Source: Asanoa ferruginea (GTDB lineage Bacteria > Actinomycetota > Actinomycetes > Mycobacteriales > Micromonosporaceae). From it: a DNA stretch of 64,000 bases. Positions 17,991-25,974 of this stretch are shown in pieces. Below the pieces are notes generated by a model. That model was not told the origin of the DNA. It saw nothing but the letters and a program-made list of their open reading frames with translations, and searched no databases. Location of the stretch: the NCBI RefSeq assembly GCF_003387075.1, contig NZ_QUMQ01000001.1, positions 7,316,001 to 7,380,000 of the forward strand. Reading direction: 5' to 3'. Every line of letters starts with the position of its first letter. The stretch's first letter is position 1. The position numbers were made by a program, and so were the translations under genes.

Positions 17991-19580
17991 TCAGGCCGGT
18001 AGGTGGCCGAGGTCGACGATCGCGATCGTGGTCACCGCGAGCCCGGCGATCAGGATCGCACCGGCGGCGAGCGCCGGAAGCCGGCGGGTCAGCCAGGCCG
18101 CGCGGCGGGCGTCCAGCCGGCCTTGCAGGCGCAGCCCCCAGCGGGCGAGCGCGATGCCGATTCCGGTCAGCGCGGCGGCCATGCCGATGCCGTACGCGAC
18201 GACGAGCAGAACGCCGAACCACGCTCGGTCGAGTGCGGCGGCCCCGAGGAGCACGACGACCGCCGACGGACTGGGCGACAAGCCGCCGATGAAACCCATC
18301 GCGACCGCGGTCCGGGACGAGACTCGTTCGTGGCGGTTCTGTCCGTGGTCGTGCCCGTGGCCGCCGCCGTGTCCGTGACCGTGGTCATGCCCGTGGCCGT
18401 CGTCGTGCCCGTGTCCGTGGCCGTCGTCGTGCCCGTGGCCACGGCCGCCGTCGTGCCCGTGGCCGTGGCCGCCGTCGTGGTCGTGGCCGTGCCCGTGGCC
18501 ACCGTCGTGGCCGTGCCCGTGGCCGCCGTCGTGGTCGTGGCCGTGCCCGTGGCCACCGTCGTGGCCGCGGTGGCCCACGGCGGCCAGCGGGCGGCCGACC
18601 CAGGCCCGACGCAGCAGCACGACGCCCAGCCCGGCGACGAGCACGCCGCTGGCGAGCTTGAGCACGCCATACATCGCCGCCGGGGCGATCTCCAGCGATG
18701 CCGCGAGCGCGACCGCCAGGACCAGCACACCGAGGGTGTGTATCGCGGCGACGGTCCCGGCGAGTTGCAGCGCCTGCTTGCGACGGCCGCGCTGGGCGAC
18801 GAGGTAGGCGGCCATCACCGTCTTGCCGTGCCCGGGCGCCACCGCGTGCGCGGCACCGAGCACCATCGCGGTGAGCAGGGCGAGCAGGCCCACCCCGAGG
18901 GTCAACTCGGGCCGGCCGATCAGGTCGTCGAACCAGGCCGTCACCCCCGGTCCGGGTGCCGGATCGGTGAAGCCCGCGACGGCCGGCGCCGCCGGACCGC
19001 CGGGCCGGACCAAGAGATGCGCCGCCCGGATGTCGAGCGGGCCGGTCCCGGCCGGATAAGCCGACAGCCGTCCGCTGATGGTGGCCGCCGGCACCGACGA
19101 CCCGGTCAGGGTGGCCCGGTCTCCGACAGCCGTCACCTCCCGCCACCCGATCCGGTTCTCGAACGCCGTGCCGCGGTAGTCGACCGTCGTGCCCTCGTGA
19201 ATCGTGGCCTCGGCGCGCAGCGCGCATTCGACGCGGATCGTCTCGAGCCCACCCGACCCCGGACGCGACTCGGCCCGCGCGGCGCGGACCGCAACCCGCG
19301 CGGCCTGCCCGTCGACGGTCAGGGCAGTGTCCGCGGCGACCGCTGTGCAGGTGTGCTGCGCCCAGGCGGGCAGCGCGTCGCCGATCTCGTCGCGCCGCGC
19401 CTGGAACGCCGGGAGCTCGGCCAGGTCGATGACGTAGTCGATGGTGACGCCGGACGTTCCGACGCGCAGGCCCGCGTACTGGTTGGTGGTGAAGTTGCCC
19501 AACGGATGCGCCGCTGCGGGCGCGGCCAGGCCGAGCACGGCCGCGACGCCGAGCGCGAGCACGGCGAGCAGCCGCTTCAC
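17991..19580 (-). CDS. NicO-type metal transporter with N-terminal exported domain and His-rich loop
   Basis: A 529-residue protein. A signal peptide ends in APAAAHPLGNFT. A soluble extracytoplasmic domain follows (to about residue 220), then a NicO/RcnA-like membrane domain with about six segments and the conserved AHAVAPGHGKTVMAAY and GGLSPSPSAVVVLLGA motifs. A cytoplasmic-type loop (about residues 335-418) carries some 30 His in His/Gly/Asp repeats, a likely metal-binding store. The GTG start overlaps the TPR stop (GTGA). The metal (Ni, Co or other) and direction of transport cannot be told from sequence; RcnA relatives are exporters. A paralogue lies at 30453. Confidence 0.85.
   Translation of the reverse strand: MKRLLAVLALGVAAVLGLAAPAAAHPLGNFTTNQYAGLRVGTSGVTIDYVIDLAELPAFQARRDEIGDALPAWAQHTCTAVAADTALTVDGQAARVAVRAARAESRPGSGGLETIRVECALRAEATIHEGTTVDYRGTAFENRIGWREVTAVGDRATLTGSSVPAATISGRLSAYPAGTGPLDIRAAHLLVRPGGPAAPAVAGFTDPAPGPGVTAWFDDLIGRPELTLGVGLLALLTAMVLGAAHAVAPGHGKTVMAAYLVAQRGRRKQALQLAGTVAAIHTLGVLVLAVALAASLEIAPAAMYGVLKLASGVLVAGLGVVLLRRAWVGRPLAAVGHRGHDGGHGHGHDHDGGHGHGHDGGHGHGHDHDGGHGHGHDGGRGHGHDDGHGHGHDDGHGHDHGHGHGGGHGHDHGQNRHERVSSRTAVAMGFIGGLSPSPSAVVVLLGAAALDRAWFGVLLVVAYGIGMAAALTGIGIALARWGLRLQGRLDARRAAWLTRRLPALAAGAILIAGLAVTTIAIVDLGHLPA
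18331..18580 (-). repeat. His/Gly/Asp-coding tandem repeat in the NicO transporter gene
   Basis: Imperfect tandem repeats that encode units such as GGHGHGHDHD and GGHGHGHDGG, read as GTGGCC/GTGCCC/GTCGTG hexamers on the plus strand. Such tracts change length by slippage. The metal-binding loop may therefore vary between strains, and the tract is a place where an assembly could be wrong. Confidence 0.85.
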
Positions 19581-20869
19581 CGGGCGTCCAACGCGGCCAG
19601 GCTGGTCCGCGCGGTCTCGGCACCGAGCGGGTTGAAGTGCGGGTCGATCCGCAACGCTTCGGCGATGTCGGCGCGCGCGCCTTTCCGGTCGCCGAGCGCG
19701 AGGCGGATCATGCCGCGGTGGAAATGGCCGCGGGCATCTCTGGTGCCGAGCCGCAGCGCGTCGTCGGCGTGCGGGAGTGCCTCGGCGGACCTCCCGGCCC
19801 GGTGCAGCGCCCACCCCAGCGCGTCGGCGACGACGGTTGACTTCCGCGTCGTGTAGAGCTGCTTCGCGGCGGTGACCGCACGGGCGGCTTCGCCGTTGTC
19901 GGCCCAGAACAGCACGACGTCGACGTCCGGCTGGTTGGTGCTGCCGACCGCCCGGGTGACGTCGTAGGCCTGCTTCGCACCGGCGACGTCGCCGGTGGAG
20001 GTGAGCAGGTCGCCGAGCGCGGTCGCGTACTCCGGAGTGGGCAGCGTGTCGAGTGCGGCGCGGAGGTCGGCAGCGGCGCCGGCGGTGTCGCCGCGCCCGG
20101 CCGCGAGGTGTGCCCGCCCGGCGAGCAGCGGCGCGCTGCCGGGTTGCCGGGCCAGCCCCTCGGCGACGTAGGTGGCCGCGGCGGCCGGGTCACCGGTGAG
20201 CGCGGCGAGGCTCGCGAGGTGCGTCAGGGTGAAGGTGATGTCGCCGGGCTCGGTCGCGACCTCCCGGGCCTGGCGCATCAGGTCCAGCGCGCGCGGCAGG
20301 TCACCGCGCAGCTCGTAGGTGTAGGAGGCGCGGGCGTAGGAACCGGTGTCGGGCCGCAGGTCGACCATCTTCTGCACGGCGGCGAACCCGTCCTCGGGCC
20401 GGCCGAGCTCGATCAGCGCGTCGGCGAGCGCGCCGTAGGCATCGGCCGCGTAGGGGTCCACACCCACCGCCTTGCGTGCGTAGCGCTCCGCGCCGGCGAA
20501 GTCATGTCGGGCCGCCTCGAGCGCGGCGAACCCGGTCAGCGCCGGGCCGTTGCGGTCCTCGCCGCGGATCGACAGCGAGTGCCGCAGCGCCTCCTCGGCC
20601 GGGCCGTAGTGGCCGGGGTCGGCCGTGATCCGGGCGAGCTGCACGTGGGCCATGCCCAGATCGGCCCAGCCCTGCCAGTCGTCGGGCACCCGCGCCAGCC
20701 GCTCCTCGGTGCGGGTGACCAGCGCGGCGAGCGCGCTCGCCTGGCTCTGCGCGGCCGGCGTTCCGGTGGGGCCCGCCGATCTCCACGGTCCCCAGAGCAC
20801 GGCCGCCGCTGTGGTGAGCGCGACAGCGACGACCACGACGGTGCCGGCCTTCAGCCAGGTGTGACGCAC
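19577..20869 (-). CDS. Membrane-anchored tetratricopeptide repeat protein
   Basis: A 430-residue protein with one N-terminal transmembrane segment (TVVVVAVALTTAAAVLWGPW, about residues 8-27) and TPR-like helical repeats through the rest. Examples are WADLGMAHVQLARI, YAADAYGALADALIELG and LGWALHRAGRSAEALPHADD. The GTG at 20869 (VRHTWLKAG) is chosen over a TTG 21 codons upstream, which would overlap the divergent SigK-like promoter. It is followed by the NicO gene with a 4-base overlap. It is probably a periplasm-facing scaffold for partner proteins. A paralogue lies at 31931. Confidence 0.85.
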   Translation of the reverse strand: MRHTWLKAGTVVVVAVALTTAAAVLWGPWRSAGPTGTPAAQSQASALAALVTRTEERLARVPDDWQGWADLGMAHVQLARITADPGHYGPAEEALRHSLSIRGEDRNGPALTGFAALEAARHDFAGAERYARKAVGVDPYAADAYGALADALIELGRPEDGFAAVQKMVDLRPDTGSYARASYTYELRGDLPRALDLMRQAREVATEPGDITFTLTHLASLAALTGDPAAAATYVAEGLARQPGSAPLLAGRAHLAAGRGDTAGAAADLRAALDTLPTPEYATALGDLLTSTGDVAGAKQAYDVTRAVGSTNQPDVDVVLFWADNGEAARAVTAAKQLYTTRKSTVVADALGWALHRAGRSAEALPHADDALRLGTRDARGHFHRGMIRLALGDRKGARADIAEALRIDPHFNPLGAETARTSLAALDAR

Positions 20870-20929
20870 ACCCGGAGCAACGGTCCCGCGGGTGGGACCG
20901 ACACGGCAGAAATTGCCACCAAAAGGGAC

Positions 20930-20955
20930 CAATCCGTCATGTCATCGGCTACGAA
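20930..20955 (+). promoter_or_regulatory. SigK-like ECF promoter of the DUF4331 gene
   Basis: CAATCC (20930-20935), a 16-base spacer and CGAA (20952-20955), 57 bases before the DUF4331 ATG. The flanking sequence TTGCCACC-AAAA-GGGACCAATCCG matches the block in front of the fasciclin gene, with identical spacing to CGAA. A one-base deviation from CCATCC lowers certainty. It lies in the divergent region shared with the TPR-NicO genes. Confidence 0.6.
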
Positions 20956-21012
20956 CACCTCGTTGACCAATGTGCGTACGCGGCTGCGTACGCCTGGACA
21001 ACCAGGAGAACG

Positions 21013-22416
21013 ATGAGACTTCACCTGTCCACGACCCGCAAGGCCCTCGTCGCGGCGGCGACCGTGGCCCTTGCCGCCGCCGGCCTGGCAACGCTCCAGC
21101 CGGTGCCCACCACTGCCTCGTCCCACCGCGAGGCGCCACTGATCGCCGGCCAGCCGCGCCTGGACAACACCGACCTCTACGCGTTCGTGAGCCCCGACGC
21201 GCCCAACACGGTCACGATGATCGCCAACTGGACGCCCTTCGAGGAGCCCAACGGCGGACCGAACTTCTACCCGTTCGAGGTCAACGCCGCGCACGACATC
21301 AACATCGACAACAACGGCGACGCCCGCCCGGACATCACCTACCGCTGGACGTTCAGCAGCTCCTACCGCAACCCGAACACGTTCCTCTACAACACCGGCG
21401 TCGTCACCTCGCTGACCGACCCGGACCTCAACTTCAACCAGACCTACAAACTCGAGCGGATCACGTCGTACGGCAGCCAGACGCTTGTGAAGAATGCTCG
21501 GGTCGCGCCGTCGTTCACCGGCAAGGCGTCGATGCCCAACTACGGCGCCCTAGCTGCCCAGGCGGTCACTCCGATCACGGGCGGTCGCAAGACCTTCGCC
21601 GGGAACGCCGACGACTCGTTCTTCCTCGACCTGCGGGTCTTCGACCTGCTCTACGGGGGCAACTTCTCCGAGGTCGGCCAGGACACCCTGGCCGGCTACA
21701 ACGTCAACACCATCGCGTTCCAGGTGCCCAAGAGCGACCTCGCACTGCGCGGCGACGCTGGCCGCAACCCGGTTGTCGGCGTCTGGACGACCACTTCGCG
21801 CTCCGGCGCCGAAGTCACCGAGAGCGGCGACCACGGCGGTCTCAAGCAGGTCTCCCGCCTAGGCAACCCGCTGGTCAACGAGGTGGTCATCCCGGTCGGC
21901 CGCAAGAACGAGTTCAACGCCACCAAGCCGCAGGACGACGCCAAGTTCGCCAAGTTCGTGACCAACCCGGAGGTGCCCCGCCTGGTCCAGGCCATCTACG
22001 GGATCCCCGCGCCGCCGACACCGCGCAACGACCTGGTCGAGGTCTTCCTGACCGGTGTCTGCAAGGCGTGCGGCCCGGTGCAGGCCGACCTCAACTCGCA
22101 GTTGCTCAACAAGGACGTCAAGCAGAGTCAGTTCAAGCCCAGCGAGATGCTGCGCCTCAACATGTCGATCCCACCGTCGGCCAACCCGAACCGGCTCGGC
22201 GTTGTCGGCGGTGACCTCGCCGGATTCCCGAACGGCCGCCGCCTGGCCGACGACGTCCTGGACATCACCCTCCAGGCCGCCGAAGGCATCCTGCTGCCGA
22301 ACCCACCGCCGGCCGTGGTCGGGCTCGGCGACCAGGTCAACACGAACAACGTCCCGTTCCGGACCGCGTTCCCCTACATCGCGCTGCCCAACCAGGTAGC
22401 GGTCAACCAGAACTGA
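21013..22416 (+). CDS. Secreted DUF4331 protein
   Basis: A 467-residue exported protein. The signal peptide (about residues 1-36) is followed by the family hallmark SSHREAPLIAGQPRLDNTDLYAF near the mature N-terminus, then NWTPFEEPNGGPNFYPF and a long domain ending without an anchor. DUF4331 has no established function; conserved His, Glu and Asp in the hallmark could bind metal. It is transcribed divergently from the TPR-NicO genes, with a SigK-like promoter upstream. A paralogue with an extra C-terminal membrane anchor is at 33944. Confidence 0.92.
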   Translation: MRLHLSTTRKALVAAATVALAAAGLATLQPVPTTASSHREAPLIAGQPRLDNTDLYAFVSPDAPNTVTMIANWTPFEEPNGGPNFYPFEVNAAHDINIDNNGDARPDITYRWTFSSSYRNPNTFLYNTGVVTSLTDPDLNFNQTYKLERITSYGSQTLVKNARVAPSFTGKASMPNYGALAAQAVTPITGGRKTFAGNADDSFFLDLRVFDLLYGGNFSEVGQDTLAGYNVNTIAFQVPKSDLALRGDAGRNPVVGVWTTTSRSGAEVTESGDHGGLKQVSRLGNPLVNEVVIPVGRKNEFNATKPQDDAKFAKFVTNPEVPRLVQAIYGIPAPPTPRNDLVEVFLTGVCKACGPVQADLNSQLLNKDVKQSQFKPSEMLRLNMSIPPSANPNRLGVVGGDLAGFPNGRRLADDVLDITLQAAEGILLPNPPPAVVGLGDQVNTNNVPFRTAFPYIALPNQVAVNQN

Positions 22417-22426
22417 GCCAGCAGGG

Positions 22427-22452
22427 GGCGGCGGGACCATCGGCCCGCCGCC
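22427..22452. terminator. Bidirectional hairpin terminator
   Basis: GGCGGCGGG (22427-22435) and CCCGCCGCC (22444-22452) form a 9-bp perfect stem with an 8-base loop. The hairpin sits in the 45-base gap between the convergent DUF4331 and response-regulator genes. Confidence 0.65.
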
Positions 22453-22461
22453 TCCACCTGT

Positions 22462-22887
22462 TCAGGTGCGCCGCGGCAGCAGGGCGACATGGCCGTAGAA
22501 GTGCCGGATCTCGGCGACGATCCGGTCGAAGTCGTCGAGGTCGATCGGCTTGGTGACGTAGGCGTTGGCATGGGCGGCGTAGCTCGCCAGGACATCGCCG
22601 GCCGCGGCCGAGGTGGTGAAGACGATCGCCGGGATGGCCTTGAGATCGTCGTCGGCCTTGATCTGGCTGAGCACCTCCCGGCCGTCGACCCGAGGCATGT
22701 TCAGGTCCAACAGGATCAGATCGGGCCGGGGCGCGTCGTCGAACGGTGCTTCCCGCCGCAGAAAGGCCAACGCGTCCACCCCGTCAGCGACGTGGTGCAA
22801 CGTGCTGGGCAGGCTGTGCTCGGCGAACGCGTTCTCCACCAGCGCGACATCGCCAAGGTCATCTTCGACCACCAACACCTGCAACAT
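22462..22887 (-). CDS. Single-domain response regulator (Rcp1-like)
   Basis: A 141-residue receiver domain with no output domain. VVEDDLGDV supplies the acidic pocket, and the acceptor Asp is in RPDLILLDLNMPRVDGREVL; the family's conserved Thr (VFTTS) and Lys (YVTKPIDL) follow. The ATG at 22887 has GTGAAGG about 10 bases upstream. Rcp1-type regulators usually take phosphate from phytochrome-like or hybrid kinases; no such kinase is adjacent here. The PAS/GAF phosphatase at 25975 is the closest signalling gene. Confidence 0.9.
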   Translation of the reverse strand: MLQVLVVEDDLGDVALVENAFAEHSLPSTLHHVADGVDALAFLRREAPFDDAPRPDLILLDLNMPRVDGREVLSQIKADDDLKAIPAIVFTTSAAAGDVLASYAAHANAYVTKPIDLDDFDRIVAEIRHFYGHVALLPRRT

Positions 22888-23025
22888 GACTTGGCCCTTC
22901 ACCCCGCTCCGGCGGGTGGTCATTGGCCGAAGACCCGGCCGATGCCGCCATAGTCCCACGCGCCGTGCTCAGGTAGGCACCTAGGAGGGCTGCTCCGCTC
23001 GAACTCACCTGCGCACACTGTCTTC

Positions 23026-23214
23026 CTACAGCTCACCGCCGAGGGCGTCCAGCAGCCTGTCGCGGGTGACTCCAAGATCGGCCAGCACCTTCGTATCCGC
23101 CGGGTCGTCGAGGTTGATCTGGCTAGGCAGGCTTCCCGCGATCGACTCAGCGAAGTCAGGTCCGAAAGCGCGCCGGATGACGTTGAGGGCGTGGTTCTTC
23201 GTGATGACCGCCAT
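23026..23214 (-). CDS. Small conserved-looking hypothetical protein
   Basis: A 62-residue protein starting MAVITKNHALNVIRRAFG, mostly predicted helical with balanced charge and no signal or membrane segment. Amino-acid use looks coding rather than random for such GC-rich DNA (Asn, Ile, Lys and Phe present). It lies alone between the response regulator and a hypothetical gene, all on the minus strand. I do not recognise a family. Confidence 0.6.
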   Translation of the reverse strand: MAVITKNHALNVIRRAFGPDFAESIAGSLPSQINLDDPADTKVLADLGVTRDRLLDALGGEL

Positions 23215-23254
23215 GGCGGCATCTTTCCAGCACCAGCCGCGGTCGGCGACCTTC

Positions 23255-24364
23255 CTATTGGTCCGCGGCCGGCATCCGCCAGGGCTCGATCGGGTTGACG
23301 AGCAGGGCGGTGCTAGGCGTCAGTGGCAGCCGGTCGACGGTCACGACGGTCGCGGTTTGCCGGGTGGAGCCGGTCGTGGCCAACCGCAACTCGTGGCGGA
23401 CGTCATTTTCGAAGCCGCCGACGCATTCGTGCGGGGTCACCTGCTCGACCTCGTCGATCGCGGCGATGCCGATCAGCAGCAGCACGGAATGCCTGCTCAA
23501 GTCGACCGCGGCGACCTGGGCTCGGACCGTGTCATCGCCGACCAGCTCGATCAGCGCCTGTCGCGAAGCTTCGTCACGGGCGACGACTATCCGGGTCTGG
23601 GCGCCTCCGGTGTGGTGGCCCGCGGTGAGCGGGACACGTCTCGCCGAGATGTCGCCTTCGCTGATCAGAATCGGCGGGTCGGCGTTGGTCCACATTTCGT
23701 CGGGCTCGCCGAGCGCGGTCAGGCCAACCGTTAGATCGGAGGGGAAAGCGGTTTGCGACATTCGCTCGTAGGAAACGACGACCCGACCGATGCGGGCCAG
23801 CCTCAGGTCAAAGAACAGCGGCCGGTCCTGCAACTGCCCGCGAACCGACCGCCAGGCGCGTCGGGCCGTCGCATTGTCGGCGTATATCTCGACGGACAGG
23901 ATCGGGTAGGGCTGCCAGGTGGGGAACCGGATCTCGCGCCGGGCTGTCCGCAACCGTGGGTCGAGATCCAGCGTGAGCGGCGGCGGATCTCTGAACGGCA
24001 GGTTCAGGGTGAGTCCGGCGGCCTGGAAGGCGGTCTCGACCTGCGCGAGCAGCGGATCGACGGGCGGCTCGTCGGCTGGCACGCCCGCCTCGGTCACCGG
24101 AGCGCCGCCGCGCCCCATACGCGCGGCGATGTCAGCGGGTACCCAGCCCCAGGGCGCCGGCCCCTCCTGCCAGGCTTCTTCGTCGTCGGCCGTCTGATAC
24201 CTGTAGTGCGCGCAAGCCTTCAACCCTTCGACGGCGGTGACACCGAACGGCAGGGCTTGAAAGTGGTACGCCGGTAATGGCGGGTCACCCCAAGCCGGAT
24301 CCGTGGTCGCGGCGTGGTTCTGCTGCCACAGGTCGGTGCCCAGCGCGTCAGGGTCGGCGCTCAT
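23255..24364 (-). CDS. Hypothetical protein of 369 residues
   Basis: It begins MSADPDALG; the start is set by a GGAGGAG about 9 bases upstream. It is a soluble-looking protein with no signal peptide, no membrane segment and an acidic N-terminal third containing several aromatic residues (HFQALPFGV, CAHYRYQTADDEEAW). The C-terminal part mixes short beta-like stretches (SVLLLIGIAAIDEVEQV). I recognise no domain. Its only close neighbour on the same strand is the small gene at 23026. Confidence 0.7.
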   Translation of the reverse strand: MSADPDALGTDLWQQNHAATTDPAWGDPPLPAYHFQALPFGVTAVEGLKACAHYRYQTADDEEAWQEGPAPWGWVPADIAARMGRGGAPVTEAGVPADEPPVDPLLAQVETAFQAAGLTLNLPFRDPPPLTLDLDPRLRTARREIRFPTWQPYPILSVEIYADNATARRAWRSVRGQLQDRPLFFDLRLARIGRVVVSYERMSQTAFPSDLTVGLTALGEPDEMWTNADPPILISEGDISARRVPLTAGHHTGGAQTRIVVARDEASRQALIELVGDDTVRAQVAAVDLSRHSVLLLIGIAAIDEVEQVTPHECVGGFENDVRHELRLATTGSTRQTATVVTVDRLPLTPSTALLVNPIEPWRMPAADQ

Positions 24365-24515
24365 CGCCGTCCACTCCTCCGCTTCCACGGGCCCGTGGAC
24401 GGGAGGCGCTCACGACCCCGCACCCTGTCTTAGCACGGCCTTCGCATGCAGGTGTGGACCGGCTACCCTGACCCGCATCGGACTAGCGCTGGCATCTCAT
24501 TCTCTGGAGAACCAT

Positions 24516-24995
24516 ATGCGCGGTACCAGTATCGGTGCGTGCCCGCTCCGCGCCCATCTAGATCCGCGCCTCTTGCGATTCAGCGCCGGGGCCACAGCGA
24601 GCGTCCTCGCCGTCGTGCTGCTCATCGTCGACGTTGCTCGACCATTGGCTCTCGGCCTGCTCGCCTCCCAGGTCGCCGTGTTCGCGTTCACCGCGTTCGT
24701 GAGTTTTCAGTGGTCGTTGTGGGCGCAGATCTTCGCCCGTGTCATCTGGCCGCGGATCGGACCGCCAGCCGCGTTGGAGGATGCTCGGCCGGCGAGGTTC
24801 GCCCAGTTGATCGGCTTCGTGCTCACCGCTCTGGCGCTGGCCACCTTCGCACTCGGCGCCGATGTCGCCGGCTACAGCCTCACCGGTCTCGCCTTCGGCC
24901 TGGCAGCCCTCAACGCAGCCACCGGGCTGTGCCTGGGCTGCAAGGCCTACCACCTGGGCCTTTTGTTCAGGACCCGCCGCCGTACGGGCGGGTAA
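24516..24995 (+). CDS. DUF4395 membrane protein
   Basis: A 159-residue protein with four transmembrane segments. The family hallmarks are DPRLLRFSAGAT near the start, a central ARVIWPRIGPPAALEDARPARFAQ, and GLCLGCKAYHLG near the end, with the conserved Cys pair (CLGC). The ATG at 24516 is chosen for GGAGA 8 bases upstream. DUF4395 proteins often accompany thioredoxin-like or rhodanese genes elsewhere; none is adjacent here. It overlaps the convergent VOC gene by 29 bases at the 3' ends. Confidence 0.88.
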   Translation: MRGTSIGACPLRAHLDPRLLRFSAGATASVLAVVLLIVDVARPLALGLLASQVAVFAFTAFVSFQWSLWAQIFARVIWPRIGPPAALEDARPARFAQLIGFVLTALALATFALGADVAGYSLTGLAFGLAALNAATGLCLGCKAYHLGLLFRTRRRTGG

Positions 24996-25350
24996 TGATC
25001 TCGAGAAAGTGCCCGCTGGGATCTTCCCAGTAGACGCCGCGCCCGCCGTCATTAGTGTTGATCTCGCTGGGGCTGCGTCGCCCCGGGTCGGCCCAGTAGG
25101 CCAGACCCCGAGCACGGATTCGGCCGAAGATCTGGTCGAACTCCGCCTCGCTCACCAGGAACGCGTAATGCTGCGGGTGGACCGGCCCGTGATCGTCGGC
25201 GAAGTCGAGTGACACCTCGTTGTCGACCTCTACGACCAGGAACGGACCGAACGGCTTGGGCTCAGCCAATCCCAGAATCTCGGCGACGAACCTGGCCGAC
25301 TCCCGCTTATCGCGGACCCGCACGATGGTGTGATTCAGCTGGACAACCAT
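24967..25350 (-). CDS. VOC (glyoxalase/dioxygenase-fold) family protein
   Basis: A 127-residue protein beginning MVVQLNHTIVRVRDKRESARF, with the paired beta-alpha-beta-beta-beta modules of the VOC fold. Candidate metal ligands are the His in LNHTIV, the His in HYAFLV and the Glu in GHFLEIITRPYG. The ATG at 25350 is the natural family start; upstream in-frame codons extend into a decayed region. The reaction is unknown. Such small stand-alone VOC proteins act as lyases, dioxygenases or resistance proteins. Confidence 0.88.
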   Translation of the reverse strand: MVVQLNHTIVRVRDKRESARFVAEILGLAEPKPFGPFLVVEVDNEVSLDFADDHGPVHPQHYAFLVSEAEFDQIFGRIRARGLAYWADPGRRSPSEINTNDGGRGVYWEDPSGHFLEIITRPYGGGS

Positions 25351-25576
25351 CCCGCAAGTCTGGCGCGCGCCAGGCAGTTGCGCGATCGCTGGGGTACGCA
25401 CCCGTGCGGCGGACGCCCACACCGTTCGCGCCTCGCCCCACCGGCGATACAAATCGCAACTCATCGCGGTCAGTGGTGCGGACTGCTGCCGTGGCTGAAC
25501 CGCAACGCAGGCGACTCGATGGCACCGCCGGCGGCCCACTCGACGGCCTTCCACTCCTGGCACAATGGGCCAACTG

Positions 25577-25912
25577 CGAGGTGCGGCTGCTCGTCCAGCA
25601 CCGCGGCCATGCCGTCGAGATCAACGTCGCGCTGCTCAGCCCGCTATTCAAGCCAGTACACCACCGGCTGGGCGAGACCGCATTCCACCTGCACCCAGGA
25701 GACGCGCTACTGCTCTACACCGACGGCATCACCGAGGCCCGCGACGAAGCCGGCCTCGAATTCGGTGAGGTACGCGTCGCTGCCGAACTGGCCGCCACCC
25801 ACAGGCCACCGCCGCGTAGACCCTCAGCCACCTCCAGCACGAGGCGTCCACGCACTCCGTCGGCCATGCCATCGACGACACCGCACTGATTCTCCTCCGC
25901 TTCAGGCCCTGA
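25577..25912 (+). pseudogene. Remnant of a PP2C/SpoIIE phosphatase gene
   Basis: The frame reading VRLLVQHRGHAVEIN, FHLHPGDALLLYTDGITEARDEAG and FGEVRVAAELA is the C-terminal third of a SpoIIE-type phosphatase domain. The expected ending then appears in a different frame (HAIDDTALILLRFRP, stop at 25912), so a frameshift lies near 25800-25815. No N-terminal catalytic half precedes it. It ends 62 bases before an intact gene of the same family and is probably the leftover of a duplicated or replaced signalling gene. Confidence 0.65.
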
Positions 25913-25974
25913 CCCACCGGGCATGGGTGGAAGACGCGGTTCGCTTCACGACGCCGGCGGGATACTTTGTCGCC

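Noticed and set aside
18003-19856. A long plus-strand reading frame opposite the NicO and TPR genes, rich in Val/Ala/Pro repeats
   Set aside because: It is the complement of the His-rich repeat and of clear signal-peptide, membrane and TPR sequence on the minus strand. It has no family features or start signals.
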